This document shows, piece by piece, positions 36,672-46,227 of a DNA stretch of 64,000 nucleotides. Both the position numbers and the translations under genes were made by a program. Below the pieces are notes generated by a model that saw only the letters and a program-made list of their open reading frames with translations, was not told the DNA's origin and searched no databases. Source of the DNA: Herbaspirillum frisingense GSF30 (GTDB lineage: Bacteria; Pseudomonadota; Gammaproteobacteria; Burkholderiales; Burkholderiaceae_D). Location: NCBI RefSeq assembly GCF_000300975.2, contig NZ_AEEC02000016.1, positions 1 to 64,000 on the forward strand. The letters are read 5' to 3'. Each line of letters starts with the position of its first letter. Positions within the stretch are counted from its first letter, which is position 1.

Positions 36672-37964
36672 TCAGGCCGGAACCGGCGTCGGCTGACTCT
36701 GCTTGCCCTTGATACGCAGTACCAGCACCGCACCGATCAGACAGGCCACACCCATCATGATGGACGACAGGGTGTAGTTGCCCAGCGTGGCCCGCATATA
36801 GCCGGCGACCGTGGTGGCGGTGGCGGCACCCAGCTGGTGGCCGGCGACGATCCAGCCGAAGACGACGGGTGCAGCCAGGCGACCGAAGACGTCATTGGCC
36901 AGGCGCACGGTGGGCGGCACGGTGGCGATCCAGTCCAGGCCATAGAAGATGGCGAAGATGGTCAGGCCGTAATATTGCAGACCGAAGGCATAGGGCAGGA
37001 AGATCAGCGCCAGGCCGCGCAGGCCGTAGTACCAGAACAGCAGCACGCGCGGATTGTAGCGGTCCGACAGCCAGCCCGAGAGCGTGGTGCCGACCAGGTC
37101 CAGCATGCCCATGGCGGCCAGGATGGAGGCGCCGCTGACTTCATTGATGCCGTAGTCATTGCACATGGCGATGAACTGCGTACCGATATAGCCATTGGTG
37201 GACAGGCCGCAGACGAAGAAGCTCATGAACAGCAGCCAGAAGTCCGGCATGCGTACCGAGGTGCGCAAGGCGTCCAGGGCGATGGCCAGGGGATTGCGGC
37301 GGGACAGGCCTTCGTCCTTGATGTCCTCGACCTGGCCGACCATCTTCTGGCCGATGGCCGCCGGGCTCTCCGGCAGCAACAACCACACCAGGGGGATGGC
37401 CAGCAGCGCCACCGCCGACACCAGGAAGGCCACCGAACGCCAGCCATAGCTGCCGACCATGGCCGCCATCAGCGGCAGGAACACCATCTGTCCGGTCGCC
37501 GCACTGGCGGTCAGCAGACCCATGGCCAGCCCGCGCCGGGTCTCGAACCAGCGACTGACGATGGTGGCACCCAGGGTATTGGCGGCCACGCCGGTACCGG
37601 CGCCCACCAGCAGGCCCCAGGACAGCAGCATGTGCCAGGGCATGTGCATCAGGGTCGACAGTGCCGTGCCGGTGGCCAGCAGCACCAGGGCTGCCAGCAC
37701 CACCCGGCGGATGCCGAAGCGCTGCATGGCGGCAGCCGAGAATGGACCGATCAGGCCGTAGAGTGCGATGTTGACCGAGATCACCACCGAGATGGTGGAG
37801 CGGTTCCAGCCGAACTCCTGCTCCAGCGGCAGGATCATCACCGAAGGCGTGGCACGGATACCGGCCGAGCACAACAGGACCAGGAAGATCACGCCCACCA
37901 CCACCCAGGCGTAGTGAAAGCGTGGCGTGACGGCGTTGGCGAGTGATTGTGTGAGCTTGTTCAT
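36672..37964 (-). CDS. MFS transporter, monocarboxylate/oxalate-formate type
   Basis: A 430-residue 12-span major facilitator. The N-terminal half has FHYAWVVVGVIFLVLLCSAGIRATPSVM and the family loop after span 2 FGIRRVVLAALVLLATGT. Loop 4-5 has SRWFETRRGLAMGLLTAS, typical of the oxalate:formate antiporter/monocarboxylate group. Substrate unknown. Start at the internal MNKLTQ, since the upstream 22 residues lack family character. Located 84 nt after the MarR gene, with which it probably forms a unit. Confidence 0.9.
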   Translation of the reverse strand: MNKLTQSLANAVTPRFHYAWVVVGVIFLVLLCSAGIRATPSVMILPLEQEFGWNRSTISVVISVNIALYGLIGPFSAAAMQRFGIRRVVLAALVLLATGTALSTLMHMPWHMLLSWGLLVGAGTGVAANTLGATIVSRWFETRRGLAMGLLTASAATGQMVFLPLMAAMVGSYGWRSVAFLVSAVALLAIPLVWLLLPESPAAIGQKMVGQVEDIKDEGLSRRNPLAIALDALRTSVRMPDFWLLFMSFFVCGLSTNGYIGTQFIAMCNDYGINEVSGASILAAMGMLDLVGTTLSGWLSDRYNPRVLLFWYYGLRGLALIFLPYAFGLQYYGLTIFAIFYGLDWIATVPPTVRLANDVFGRLAAPVVFGWIVAGHQLGAATATTVAGYMRATLGNYTLSSIMMGVACLIGAVLVLRIKGKQSQPTPVPA

Positions 37965-38048
37965 TGCGGTCCTGTGGAGAAAGAGTCGCGTAGGTGATTG
38001 GAGTTGTGGTGTTGGATGAAGCAAAAGCAAAAACGAAGACGGACGCGA

Positions 38049-38486
38049 TCAGGCCTCCTGCAGGCGTGCATAGGCGTCTTCGATGATGTCGTTGAATTCA
38101 CGTGCCAGCTTGGGGCCGAGGCGGCGGTCGATCTCGTCCTGGGCGCGGCGCCAGCGGGGGCGCGCCTCTTCCAGCTTGGCCTGGCCGGCGCGGCTCAGTT
38201 GCAGTGCGAAGGAACGTTTGTCCAGCAAGGCTTCTTCCGGCAGGTCCACGGTCTCGACCCAGCCGGCCGCCATCAGCGGCTTGAGGGCGCGACTGAGGGT
38301 GCTGCGGTCCATGCCCATGTCCTGCGCCAGAGTGATATTGGCGATCGGGCCCTTGCGGCCGATGCGGCTGATCAGCGAATACTGGGTGATGCTCAGGTCG
38401 CTGTCCTGCAGGTGGTGGTCATAGATGATGGTGATCCTGCGCGTGAGGCGGCGCAGGGGCGCGCAGGTACAAATATCCTTGCTCAT
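38049..38486 (-). CDS. MarR-family transcriptional regulator
   Basis: 145 residues. Winged helix-turn-helix with LSITQYSLISRIGRKGPIANITLAQDMGMDRSTLSRALKPL and wing DKRSFALQLSRAGQAKLEEA. A Cys pair (DICTCAPLRR) near the N-terminus could sense oxidants. It is upstream of the MFS transporter on the same strand and is probably its repressor. Start uncertain: MSKDICT (38486) is chosen; MPMSK (38492) is equally possible. Confidence 0.88.
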   Translation of the reverse strand: MSKDICTCAPLRRLTRRITIIYDHHLQDSDLSITQYSLISRIGRKGPIANITLAQDMGMDRSTLSRALKPLMAAGWVETVDLPEEALLDKRSFALQLSRAGQAKLEEARPRWRRAQDEIDRRLGPKLAREFNDIIEDAYARLQEA

Positions 38487-38554
38487 GGGCATCCCGGTCG
38501 TCAGTAGATACAAACCCGACAACCGGGATGGCCGGCCGTCTGATCGCAACAACT

Positions 38555-38566
38555 ATGCATATGCAT
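38555..38566. promoter_or_regulatory. Palindrome upstream of the MarR gene
   Basis: ATGCATATGCAT, a perfect 12-nt palindrome about 70 nt upstream of the MarR start in an AT-rich patch, followed by the similar ATGCGCATCATAT. A candidate MarR operator. Confidence 0.4.
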
Positions 38567-38704
38567 CGATGTATGCGCATCATATGGACGGTGCGACGCC
38601 AAGTCAAGCGCCTTGCTGCGCTCGCGCGGTCCGGCGGGAATGTTTCCCAGGATCACGCCACCTGTTCGGTGCATGCATCCCGACCACCCTCCCGCCGGCC
38701 CATT

Positions 38705-39514
38705 TCATTTCAGGTTGAGGTCCTTGCGGATGGCCGCATCCACCGGGCCGGCCGGCATGAAGCGGCGCAGCTTGCTCAGCAGCGAGGCCTGTCCCTTGGG
38801 CGTGCGGCGCATGCGCCACTTCGGGTCGAGGGCGGCCGCCACGATGGTCTGGGCCACCGTCTCGGGCAGGGGCGCATGGTTGACGTGGTGCGCTACCGCA
38901 GCCCCTGCGGCCTGCCGCTGGGCGTCGTAGGCGGGAATGCGGTGATGGACCTTGGGTGCGTTCAGATCCAGGCTGGTGCGGGTATAGGCCGGCTCGATCA
39001 GCAGCACGCGCACGCCGAACTGGCGGGTCTCATGGTCCATGCTTTCCGACAGTCCTTCCACGGCGTGCTTGGAGGCGGCGTACAAGCCCATGTAGGGCGC
39101 GGGCAGGAAGCCCAGCACCGAACTCAGGTTGACGATGCGCCCGGCACCCTGCTTGCGCATCTGGGGCAGCACCGCCTGGCTGGTGCGCAGCAGGCCCAGC
39201 ACGTTGACCTCGAACAGGGCCTGGGCCTCGGCCGCCGAGGTCTCTTCCACCGCCCCCACCAGCGACATGCCGGCGTTGTTGACCAGGATGTCGATGGCCT
39301 GCTCGCGCTGTACCACCTGCTGCATGGCCGCCTCAACGGAGGCAGTGTCGCGCACGTCCATCTCGAGCAGGGTCACGCCGGTGATGCCGGCGGCACCCTC
39401 CAGCTTGCGTACGGTGCCGTACACCTTGTGGCCGCGTTCGGCAAAGCGTTGCGCCGTTGCACGGCCAATACCGGACGACACGCCGGTCACTACCACTACC
39501 TTGATGGGGGACAT
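38705..39514 (-). CDS. SDR family oxidoreductase
   Basis: 269 residues. Classical short-chain dehydrogenase: TGVSSGIGRAT (10-20), NNAGMSLVG, catalytic Ser in LSSVLGF and Tyr-Lys in YAASK. The YGTVRKLEGA after strand 2 favours NADP(H). The C-terminal HHVNHAPLPETVAQTI and the Arg-rich end are typical of stand-alone SDRs of unknown substrate. Divergent from a TetR gene, whose 44-bp operator lies in the shared region. Confidence 0.9.
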   Translation of the reverse strand: MSPIKVVVVTGVSSGIGRATAQRFAERGHKVYGTVRKLEGAAGITGVTLLEMDVRDTASVEAAMQQVVQREQAIDILVNNAGMSLVGAVEETSAAEAQALFEVNVLGLLRTSQAVLPQMRKQGAGRIVNLSSVLGFLPAPYMGLYAASKHAVEGLSESMDHETRQFGVRVLLIEPAYTRTSLDLNAPKVHHRIPAYDAQRQAAGAAVAHHVNHAPLPETVAQTIVAAALDPKWRMRRTPKGQASLLSKLRRFMPAGPVDAAIRKDLNLK

Positions 39515-39638
39515 GTTGCTACTCCTCGTATGGGTTGATTCGGGTCAATGGAAAAGACTTTCTTCGTACCGGGTGGTGATCTGCTGCACCACCCGCCGCG
39601 CGCCGCGCCCGTTTCCCATGAAAGAAATCGAAACAATT

Positions 39639-39682
39639 TAGCGTTCGGTAAACATCTAAAAATAGATTATATTAGAACTCTA
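39639..39682. promoter_or_regulatory. 44-bp composite operator, SDR/TetR divergent promoter
   Basis: A 20-mer TAGCGTTCGGTAAACATCTA (39639-39658), 4-bp AAAA gap, and an inverted 20-mer whose reverse complement is TAGAGTTCTAATATAATCTA (39682-39663). The same arrangement occurs at 40377-40420 before the RND operon. Confidence 0.78.
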
Positions 39683-39717
39683 AATCGCGCAAGCAGATTT
39701 GAAAAGGAGTTCAAGCC

Positions 39718-40314
39718 ATGAAGAAATCCAAGCAGGAAACACTGGATACACGCAAGCGCATCCTGTCCACAGCCACCCGCATGTTCCTCGCCGACGGCCT
39801 GGCCGAGACCGGCATCGCCAGCATCATGAGCGCGGCCGGCCTGACCCAGGGCGGCTTCTACCGGCACTTCCGGTCCAAGGAGCAGCTCATCGCCGAAGCC
39901 AACCTGGCCGCCAATGACCGCATGTTCGATTTTTTCAGCCAGGCGCTGGCCGGCCTGCCGCCACGCCAGGCGCTGGCCACCGCCGTGGACATGTACCTGA
40001 GCCAGCTCGATGGGGCGGAGTGCGGCGGCATGTGTCCCCTGCCCAACCTGGGCAGCGAACTGCGCCGCGCCGATCGCCTGGTGCGGGGCGCCGCCATGGC
40101 CGGCTACCAGCGGCTGGTGCAGTTCTTCCAGATGCTGGCGACCCGGGCCGGTGCGCCCGATCCCGCCCGCCTGGCCGAAGCCGTGGTCACCACCATGGTG
40201 GGGGCGGTCATGCTGGCGCGGGTGGCGATCAACGACGACAGCCAGCAGGCCATCCTCGCCAATTGCCGCAAGACCCTGCACGCCATGCTGCCGCCGGTCG
40301 CGGTGGCGGACTGA
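39718..40314 (+). CDS. TetR-family regulator of the SDR and RND genes
   Basis: 198 residues. HTH segment GIASIMSAAGLTQGGFYRHFRSKEQLIAEA (about 35-64). The ligand domain has ECGGMCPLPNLGSELRRAD, a Cys-bearing pattern shared with the TetR at 46226. Start preceded by AAAAGGAG. Matching 44-bp operators occur at its own divergent promoter with the SDR and at the RND operon 63 nt downstream, so it probably represses all three and is released by an efflux substrate. Confidence 0.92.
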   Translation: MKKSKQETLDTRKRILSTATRMFLADGLAETGIASIMSAAGLTQGGFYRHFRSKEQLIAEANLAANDRMFDFFSQALAGLPPRQALATAVDMYLSQLDGAECGGMCPLPNLGSELRRADRLVRGAAMAGYQRLVQFFQMLATRAGAPDPARLAEAVVTTMVGAVMLARVAINDDSQQAILANCRKTLHAMLPPVAVAD

Positions 40315-40376
40315 GCTTTCCGGGCAGCAGCATTGTGGTATCCGGACCCCGCCCGGAAGAAAAACCTTGAACAATT

Positions 40377-40420
40377 TAGAGTTCGTTGATAATCTATATT
40401 TAGTGGTTAGATGTACTCTA
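40377..40420. promoter_or_regulatory. 44-bp composite operator at the RND efflux operon
   Basis: TAGAGTTCGTTGATAATCTA (40377-40396), 4-bp TATT gap, then an inverted, more degenerate 20-mer (40420-40401, reverse complement TAGAGTACATCTAACCACTA). Ends 52 nt before the adaptor gene. Confidence 0.75.
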
Positions 40421-40472
40421 ATGTTCGCTGGCCAGCGCCAGTACCGCACCATCCCTTTCTTCCGAGGCCCTC

Positions 40473-41570
40473 ATGAAAACCCTGCTCCCCCGTTTGCCGC
40501 GGCGCACCCTCCTCAGCGCCACGCTGCTGCTCTCTCTGGCCGCCTGCGGCCATCCGCCCCCACCTGCCGAGAGCGTCGCCAAGGTGGCCTGGACCACCGT
40601 GCAGCCGGCCACCACCGAGCGGGTCAGCTTTACCGGCGTGGTGCATGCGCGCACCGAGAGCAAACTGGGATTCCGGGTGGCCGGCAAGATCGTGGAGCGC
40701 CTGGTGGACCCGGGCCAGACCGTGCGCCGTGGCCAGGCCCTGATGCGCATCGATGCCGAGGACTATGACCTGGCCCTGGCCGCCGCCCGTGCCGCCGTGG
40801 AAGCCGCCCAGGCGCGCCAGGTGCAGGCGGTGGCCGAGGAAGCGCGGCTGCGCAAGCTGCTGGAACATGGCGCCGTCTCCAATCAGGCCTATGAACTGGC
40901 CAAGGCAGCGGCTGACGCCGCCGTGGCGCAGACCCGCGCCGAAGCCGCCAAGGCCCGCGAGACCGAACATCAACGTGACTATGCCGTCCTGAAAGCCGAC
41001 ATGGATGGCGTGGTACTGGCCGTGCCCAGCGATGTCGGCCAGGTGGTCGCCGCTGGCCAGAACGTGGTGACCCTGGCCCGCGATGGCGCCCGCGAAGCCC
41101 TGATCTATCTGCCCGAGCAGGAACTGGGCATGGCCAGGCGCAGTGCCACCGCCTCGCTGTTCAGCGATCCGGACAAGCAGGCCCCGGCCACCCTGCGCGA
41201 ACTGGCTGCCGTGGCCGATCCGCAGACCCGTACCTACCTGGCGCGCTACGCCCTGGGTGGCAGTGCCGCCCACGCCGCCCTGGGCGCCACCGTCACCATC
41301 CATGTCGCCACCCCGGCCGCCACCGGCGTCACCCTGCCCATCAGCGCGCTGGTCGATCAGGGCAAGGGCAGCGGTGTCTGGGTCATCGATGCCAAGACCA
41401 ATACCGTCAGCCTGCAAGCGGTGAAGGTAGAGCAACTGGGGGCCGAGCAGGTCCGCATCTCCGACGGCCTGGTCACCGGCCAGCGCGTGGTGGCCATGGG
41501 TGGACACCTGCTCAAGGCCGGGCAGAAGGTAGCCCTGCTGGCGGAAACCCGCATGGGGAGCGGAACATGA
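40473..41570 (+). CDS. RND efflux periplasmic adaptor (membrane fusion) lipoprotein
   Basis: 365 residues. Lipoprotein signal with lipobox LSLAAC, Cys25. The lipoyl/barrel-sandwich half-motifs appear as RVAGKIVERLVDPGQTVRRGQALMRID and DGVVLAVPSDVGQVVAAGQNVVTLA, separated by an Ala-rich coiled-coil hairpin (about 100-165). It links the inner membrane pump to the outer membrane channel. The stop overlaps the pump start as ATGA. First gene of an adaptor-pump-channel operon under a TetR-type operator. Confidence 0.94.
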   Translation: MKTLLPRLPRRTLLSATLLLSLAACGHPPPPAESVAKVAWTTVQPATTERVSFTGVVHARTESKLGFRVAGKIVERLVDPGQTVRRGQALMRIDAEDYDLALAAARAAVEAAQARQVQAVAEEARLRKLLEHGAVSNQAYELAKAAADAAVAQTRAEAAKARETEHQRDYAVLKADMDGVVLAVPSDVGQVVAAGQNVVTLARDGAREALIYLPEQELGMARRSATASLFSDPDKQAPATLRELAAVADPQTRTYLARYALGGSAAHAALGATVTIHVATPAATGVTLPISALVDQGKGSGVWVIDAKTNTVSLQAVKVEQLGAEQVRISDGLVTGQRVVAMGGHLLKAGQKVALLAETRMGSGT

Positions 41571-44500
41571 GCGGCTTCAATCTCTCCGCCTTCGGCGTGC
41601 GCCAGCGCGCCATCACGCTGTTTTTGATCATCGCCGTCAGCGTGGCCGGCATCTTCGCCTTCTTCAACCTGGGCCGTGCCGAAGACCCCAGCTTCGTGGT
41701 GAAGGTCATGACCATCGCCGCCTCCTGGCCCGGCGCCACCGCCCAGGAAATGCAGCAACAGGTGGGCGACCGCCTGGAAAAGCGGCTGCAGGAACTGGAA
41801 GCCTATGACCGCGTGGAAACCGCCGCCCGCCCCGGGCTGGTGACCATGAAGCTCTACCTCAAGGACGACACCAACGCCAAGACCGTGGAGGAACAGTTCT
41901 ACCAGGTGCGCAAGAAGCTGGGCGACGAAGCCGCCAACCTGCCGCATGGGGTCTACGGTCCCTTCATCAACGACGAATACTCGGACGTCTATTTCTCGCT
42001 CTTCTCGCTGGAAGCCAGGAAGCTGCCGCATCGCCAGCTGGTCCTGCAGGCCGAGGACCTGCGCCAGCGCCTGCTGCATGTACCGGGCGTGCAGAAGGTC
42101 AATATCCTGGGCGAGCAGCAGCAACGCATCTTCGTCGATATCTCCTACCAGCGCCTGGCCACGCTGGGCATCAAGGCCCAGGCCATCATCGATGCGCTGG
42201 GCAAGCAGAACAACGTGACCTCGGCCGGCTTCGTCGAGACCACCGGCCCGCGTGTGCAGTTGCGCCTGGATGGCGCTATCGACAGCGTCGAGGCGGTCAA
42301 GGCCATCCCCATCGTGGGTGCCGATCGGACCGTCAAGCTGGGCGACATCGCCGAGGTGCGCCGCGGCTATGAAGACCCGGCCAGTTTCGTCATCCGCACC
42401 CAGGGCGAGTCCGCGCTGGTGCTGGGGGTGATCATGAAAAAAGGCTACAACGGCCTGCAACTGGGCGAAGACCTCGGCAGCTTCCAGCACAAGATGCAGG
42501 ATGAACTGCCCACCGGCGTCGCCCTGGAACAGATCGCCGACCAGTCCAAGGCCATCAAGGCCGCCATCAATGAATTCATGGTCAAGTTCTTCATGGCCCT
42601 GGCGGTGGTGATTGCGGTCAGCCTGGCGACCCTGGGCTGGCGCGTCGGCGTGGTGGTCGCGGCCGCCGTGCCGCTGACGCTGGGCGCGGTGTTCGTCATC
42701 ATGCTCATGACCGGGCGGGTGTTCGACCGCATCACGCTGGGCGCGCTGATCCTCTCGCTGGGCCTGCTGGTGGACGACGCCATCATCGCCATCGAGATGA
42801 TCGTGGTGAAGATGGAAGAAGGCCTGGACCGCGTGGCGGCGGCCACCTATGCCTGGACCGCCACGGCCGCCCCCATGCTCTCGGGGACGCTCCTGACCAT
42901 CATCGGCTTCCTGCCGGTGGGCTTCGCCCGTTCCACGGCGGGCGAATACGCCGGCAACATCTTCTGGGTGGTGGCCTTCGCGCTCATCACCTCGTGGGTG
43001 GTGGCGGTGCTGTTCATTCCCTACATGGGCGTGAAGATGTTGCCCAACATCGCTGTCAAGGCCGGTGGCCACGACGAGATCTACAGCACGCCCAACTACG
43101 TGCGCCTGCGCAATCTGGTGCGCTGGTGCGTGGACCACAAGTGGCTGACCGCCGCCGTGACCGTGGGCCTGTTCCTGCTGGCCGGCGTGGGCATGGGGTC
43201 GGTGCAGAAGCAGTTCTTCCCCAACTCCGAACGTCCTGAACTGACGCTGGAAATCAACCTCCCGCCAGGCAGCGCCTTTGCCGCTACCGACGCCGTGGTC
43301 AAGCAGATCGAAGCCAATCTGCGCCAGGAACCGGAAGCCGAGATCGTCTCCAGCTACATCGGTCAGGGCACGCCGCGCTTCTTCCTTTCGATCAATCCCG
43401 AGCTGCCCAACCCGGCCTTTGCACAGATGATCGTGCTCACCGCCGGCCCTGCCGAGCGCGACGTGCTCAAGGAAAAGATCCGCAAGATGATCGCCGAAGG
43501 CCGCTTCCCGCAGGCACGGGTGCGGGTGAGCCAGTTCGTGTTCGGCCCGCCGGTCCCCTTCCCGGTACTGTTCCGCGTGGTCGGTCCGGACCTGGACAAG
43601 GTGCGCGACATCGCCGAGCAGGTGCGCGTGGTGATGATCCAGAACCCCGACATGCGTGATGTGCACATGGACTGGGGCAACCGTACGCCCACCGTGCACC
43701 TGAGCCTGGACCAGGAGCGTCTGCGCCAGTTGGGCCTGTCGCCGCGCGACGCCGCCAACCAGTTGCAGGCCATGCTCAACGGCATCCCCGCCACCCAGGT
43801 CAGGGAAGGCCTGCGCACCGTGGATGTGCTCATCCGCAGCCCGCACGCCGAACGCAACAACCTGGCCGACCTGCGCAATCTGGTGCTGACCACCGACACC
43901 GGCGCCAGCGTGCCGCTGGCCCAGGTGGCGCGGCTGGAAACGCGGATGGAAGATGCCGTCCTCAAGCGCTATGACCGCGAGACCTACATCGCCGTGCAAG
44001 GCGACATCCGCGACGGCACCCAGCCGCCCGACGTGACCCACGCCATCCTGCCCAAGCTGGAGCAGCTCAAGGCCAGCCTGCCGCCGGGCTACCACATCGA
44101 TACCGGTGGCTCGGTGGAAGAAAGCGCCAAGGCCGACAAGGCGCTGGCCAAGCTGTTCCCGCTGATGATCGTGCTGATGTTGACCGTCATCATGCTGCAG
44201 GTGCGCTCCTTCGCCACCATGTGGATGGTGTTTGCCACCGCCCCGCTGGGCCTGGTGGGTGCCGTGCCCACGCTGCTGGTGTTCCATCAGGCGTTTGGCT
44301 TCAATGCCATCCTGGGCCTGATCGGCCTGGCCGGCATCCTGATGCGCAACACGCTGATCCTGGTGGACCAGATCCGCCATGACCTCGACGCCGGCCTGTC
44401 GGCCTACGAGGCGGTGATCGAATCGACGGTGCGCCGTGCGCGTCCGGTGATCCTCACCGCCGTGGCGGCGATGCTGGCCTTCATCCCGCTGACCCATTCC

Positions 44501-44665
44501 AGCTTCTGGGGTCCGCTGGCCTATGTGCTCATCGGCGGTGTCGGCGTGGGTACCCTGCTGACCCTGCTGTTCCTGCCGGCGCTGTATTCGCTGTGGTTCA
44601 AGGTGCGCAAACCCTCGGCCACCGCCCCTCTGGTCAAGCATTCCGATTCCAAGGAGTTCGCATGA
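41567..44665 (+). CDS. RND efflux transporter permease
   Basis: 1032 residues, a complete HAE1-type pump of the MexK/TriC-like group (opening SLFGVRQRAIT-like GVRQRAITLFLIIAVSVAGIFAFFNLGRAEDP). Proton-relay Asp pair in TM4, GLLVDDAIIAIEMI, is present. Two large periplasmic loops follow span 1 and span 7, and the C-terminal half ends GVGTLLTLLFLPALYSLW. It uses proton-motive force to extrude drugs or toxic metabolites. Translationally coupled at both ends by ATGA overlaps (41567-41570 and 44662-44665). Confidence 0.95.
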   Translation: MSGFNLSAFGVRQRAITLFLIIAVSVAGIFAFFNLGRAEDPSFVVKVMTIAASWPGATAQEMQQQVGDRLEKRLQELEAYDRVETAARPGLVTMKLYLKDDTNAKTVEEQFYQVRKKLGDEAANLPHGVYGPFINDEYSDVYFSLFSLEARKLPHRQLVLQAEDLRQRLLHVPGVQKVNILGEQQQRIFVDISYQRLATLGIKAQAIIDALGKQNNVTSAGFVETTGPRVQLRLDGAIDSVEAVKAIPIVGADRTVKLGDIAEVRRGYEDPASFVIRTQGESALVLGVIMKKGYNGLQLGEDLGSFQHKMQDELPTGVALEQIADQSKAIKAAINEFMVKFFMALAVVIAVSLATLGWRVGVVVAAAVPLTLGAVFVIMLMTGRVFDRITLGALILSLGLLVDDAIIAIEMIVVKMEEGLDRVAAATYAWTATAAPMLSGTLLTIIGFLPVGFARSTAGEYAGNIFWVVAFALITSWVVAVLFIPYMGVKMLPNIAVKAGGHDEIYSTPNYVRLRNLVRWCVDHKWLTAAVTVGLFLLAGVGMGSVQKQFFPNSERPELTLEINLPPGSAFAATDAVVKQIEANLRQEPEAEIVSSYIGQGTPRFFLSINPELPNPAFAQMIVLTAGPAERDVLKEKIRKMIAEGRFPQARVRVSQFVFGPPVPFPVLFRVVGPDLDKVRDIAEQVRVVMIQNPDMRDVHMDWGNRTPTVHLSLDQERLRQLGLSPRDAANQLQAMLNGIPATQVREGLRTVDVLIRSPHAERNNLADLRNLVLTTDTGASVPLAQVARLETRMEDAVLKRYDRETYIAVQGDIRDGTQPPDVTHAILPKLEQLKASLPPGYHIDTGGSVEESAKADKALAKLFPLMIVLMLTVIMLQVRSFATMWMVFATAPLGLVGAVPTLLVFHQAFGFNAILGLIGLAGILMRNTLILVDQIRHDLDAGLSAYEAVIESTVRRARPVILTAVAAMLAFIPLTHSSFWGPLAYVLIGGVGVGTLLTLLFLPALYSLWFKVRKPSATAPLVKHSDSKEFA

Positions 44666-46146
44666 ACGTCATCAAAAATCTGGGCGCCGCGTCTCTGCTG
44701 GCGACCCTGCTGGCCGGTTGCTCGCTGGCCCCCACCTATGATCGCCCGGCCCTGCCGGTGCAGACCAAGTGGCCGGCCGACCTGGCCACCACCACCAACG
44801 CCGGTGGCAGCGAGGCGCCGTCGACGGCCAGCCTGCCCTGGCAGCAGTTCTTCCGCGATCCGTCGCTGCGCCAGCTCATCAGCCTGGCCCTGGACCACAA
44901 TCGCGACCTGCGCGTGGCCGCCCTGAACATCGAGCGGGCGCGCTCCCTCTACCAGGTGCAGTCGGCCGACCGCCTGCCGACGCTGAACCTGGGCGTCTCC
45001 GGCGCCCGCCAGGAAACCCCGAATGCGGTGGCCCCGGCCGGCAAGGGGGGCCTGACCACCGCCTACAGCGTGGGCCTGGGCGTAACCGCCTTCGAGCTGG
45101 ATCTGTTCGGCCGGGTACGCAACCTGAGCGGCGCGGCACTGGAACGCTTCAGCGCTACCGAGCAGGCTCGCAAGACCACGCAGATCAGCGTGGTGGCGCA
45201 AGTGGCCTACACCTATGAAGCGCTGGTGGCCGACGAACGCCTGCTGGCGCTGGCGCGCCAGACGCTGGACAGCCGCACGGCCTCGCATCAGCGCCAGGTC
45301 AGCCTGCGCGAGATGGGTGCCAGTTCCGATTACGACCTGCGCCAATCCGATTCGCTGCTGGAAGCCGCCCGCATCGCCTTGTTGCAAGCCCAACGCCAGC
45401 GCGCCCTGGACCAGAATGCACTGGCCCTGCTGATCGGCCAGCCGGTCCCGGCCGGCCTGCTGCCGGCAGCCGACACCGACTGGAACAGCAGCGTCATCGC
45501 CGAGTTGCCCGCCGGTCTGCCTTCGGACCTGCTCACGGGCCGCCCCGACATCGCCCAGCAGGAAGCCCTGCTGCGCGCCGCCAATGCCAACATCGGCGCG
45601 GCCCGGGCGGCCTTCTTCCCGCGCATCAGCCTGACCGGCAGCTTTGGTTCGGCCAGTGATGCCTTGAATGGCCTGTTCGAATCCGGCAGCCGGGCCTGGG
45701 GCTTCCTGCCTTCGATCACCCTGCCGATTTTTGATGGTGGCCGTAATCGCGCCAATCTCGGCGTGGCCCAGGCCGACCGCGATATCGCCGTGGCCCAGTA
45801 CGAGAAGACGATCCAGGTGGCCTTCCGCGAAGTGGCCGACGCCCTGGCCGGACAGGCAACGCTAGGCGCCGAGCTGCGTGCGGTGCAGGCCCAGGAGCGT
45901 GCCGAACAGCAGCGCCATGACCTGGCCAGGCTGCGCTATGACAGCGGCGAAGCCAGCTATCTAGACTACCTCGATGCGCAACGTGCCTGGTTCGCCAGCC
46001 AGCAGCAGACCATCCGTACCGGCCTGGCCGAAGTGCAGAACCGCATCGCGCTGTACAAATCACTGGGCGGAGGCTGGCAGGAACAGAGCAGTGGCAGTGG
46101 CAGTGGCAGTGGCAGCGCCACCGACAGGCTGGCCCGCAAGGACTGA
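44662..46146 (+). CDS. Outer membrane efflux lipoprotein (OprM/NodT family)
   Basis: 494 residues. Lipobox TLLAGC, Cys20. Two repeated outer membrane efflux domains (about 70-260 and 280-480) with the usual RDLRVAALNIERARSLYQVQ and DLLTGRPDIAQQEALLRAANANIGAARAAFFPRISLTGSFG. The C-terminus carries an SGSGSGSG stretch encoded by a CAGTGG repeat. It forms the trimeric channel for the upstream pump. Third gene of the operon, followed by a terminator. Confidence 0.94.
   Translation: MNVIKNLGAASLLATLLAGCSLAPTYDRPALPVQTKWPADLATTTNAGGSEAPSTASLPWQQFFRDPSLRQLISLALDHNRDLRVAALNIERARSLYQVQSADRLPTLNLGVSGARQETPNAVAPAGKGGLTTAYSVGLGVTAFELDLFGRVRNLSGAALERFSATEQARKTTQISVVAQVAYTYEALVADERLLALARQTLDSRTASHQRQVSLREMGASSDYDLRQSDSLLEAARIALLQAQRQRALDQNALALLIGQPVPAGLLPAADTDWNSSVIAELPAGLPSDLLTGRPDIAQQEALLRAANANIGAARAAFFPRISLTGSFGSASDALNGLFESGSRAWGFLPSITLPIFDGGRNRANLGVAQADRDIAVAQYEKTIQVAFREVADALAGQATLGAELRAVQAQERAEQQRHDLARLRYDSGEASYLDYLDAQRAWFASQQQTIRTGLAEVQNRIALYKSLGGGWQEQSSGSGSGSGSATDRLARKD
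46089..46112 (+). repeat. CAGTGG hexamer repeat, four copies
   Basis: Four in-frame copies of CAGTGG encode alternating Ser-Gly near the C-terminus of the outer membrane channel. In-frame copy number change would alter only tail length. Confidence 0.85.
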
Positions 46147-46193
46147 GCACCATCCCCGTGGAGCGTCGCTGTCCGCCAAGGGGCAGCGACTTT

Positions 46194-46227
46194 ATCCCGA
46201 CAGGAGCCATCCTGCCGGGATTTTTTT
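46194..46227 (+). terminator. Terminator after the RND operon
   Basis: ATCCCGACAGGA, loop GCCA, TCCTGCCGGGAT with one mismatch, then seven T. Lies between the convergent channel and TetR genes. Confidence 0.88.

Noticed and set aside
41357-44641. 1094-codon minus-strand frame opposite the RND pump
   Set aside because: Antisense shadow of the RND permease gene, with no family features.
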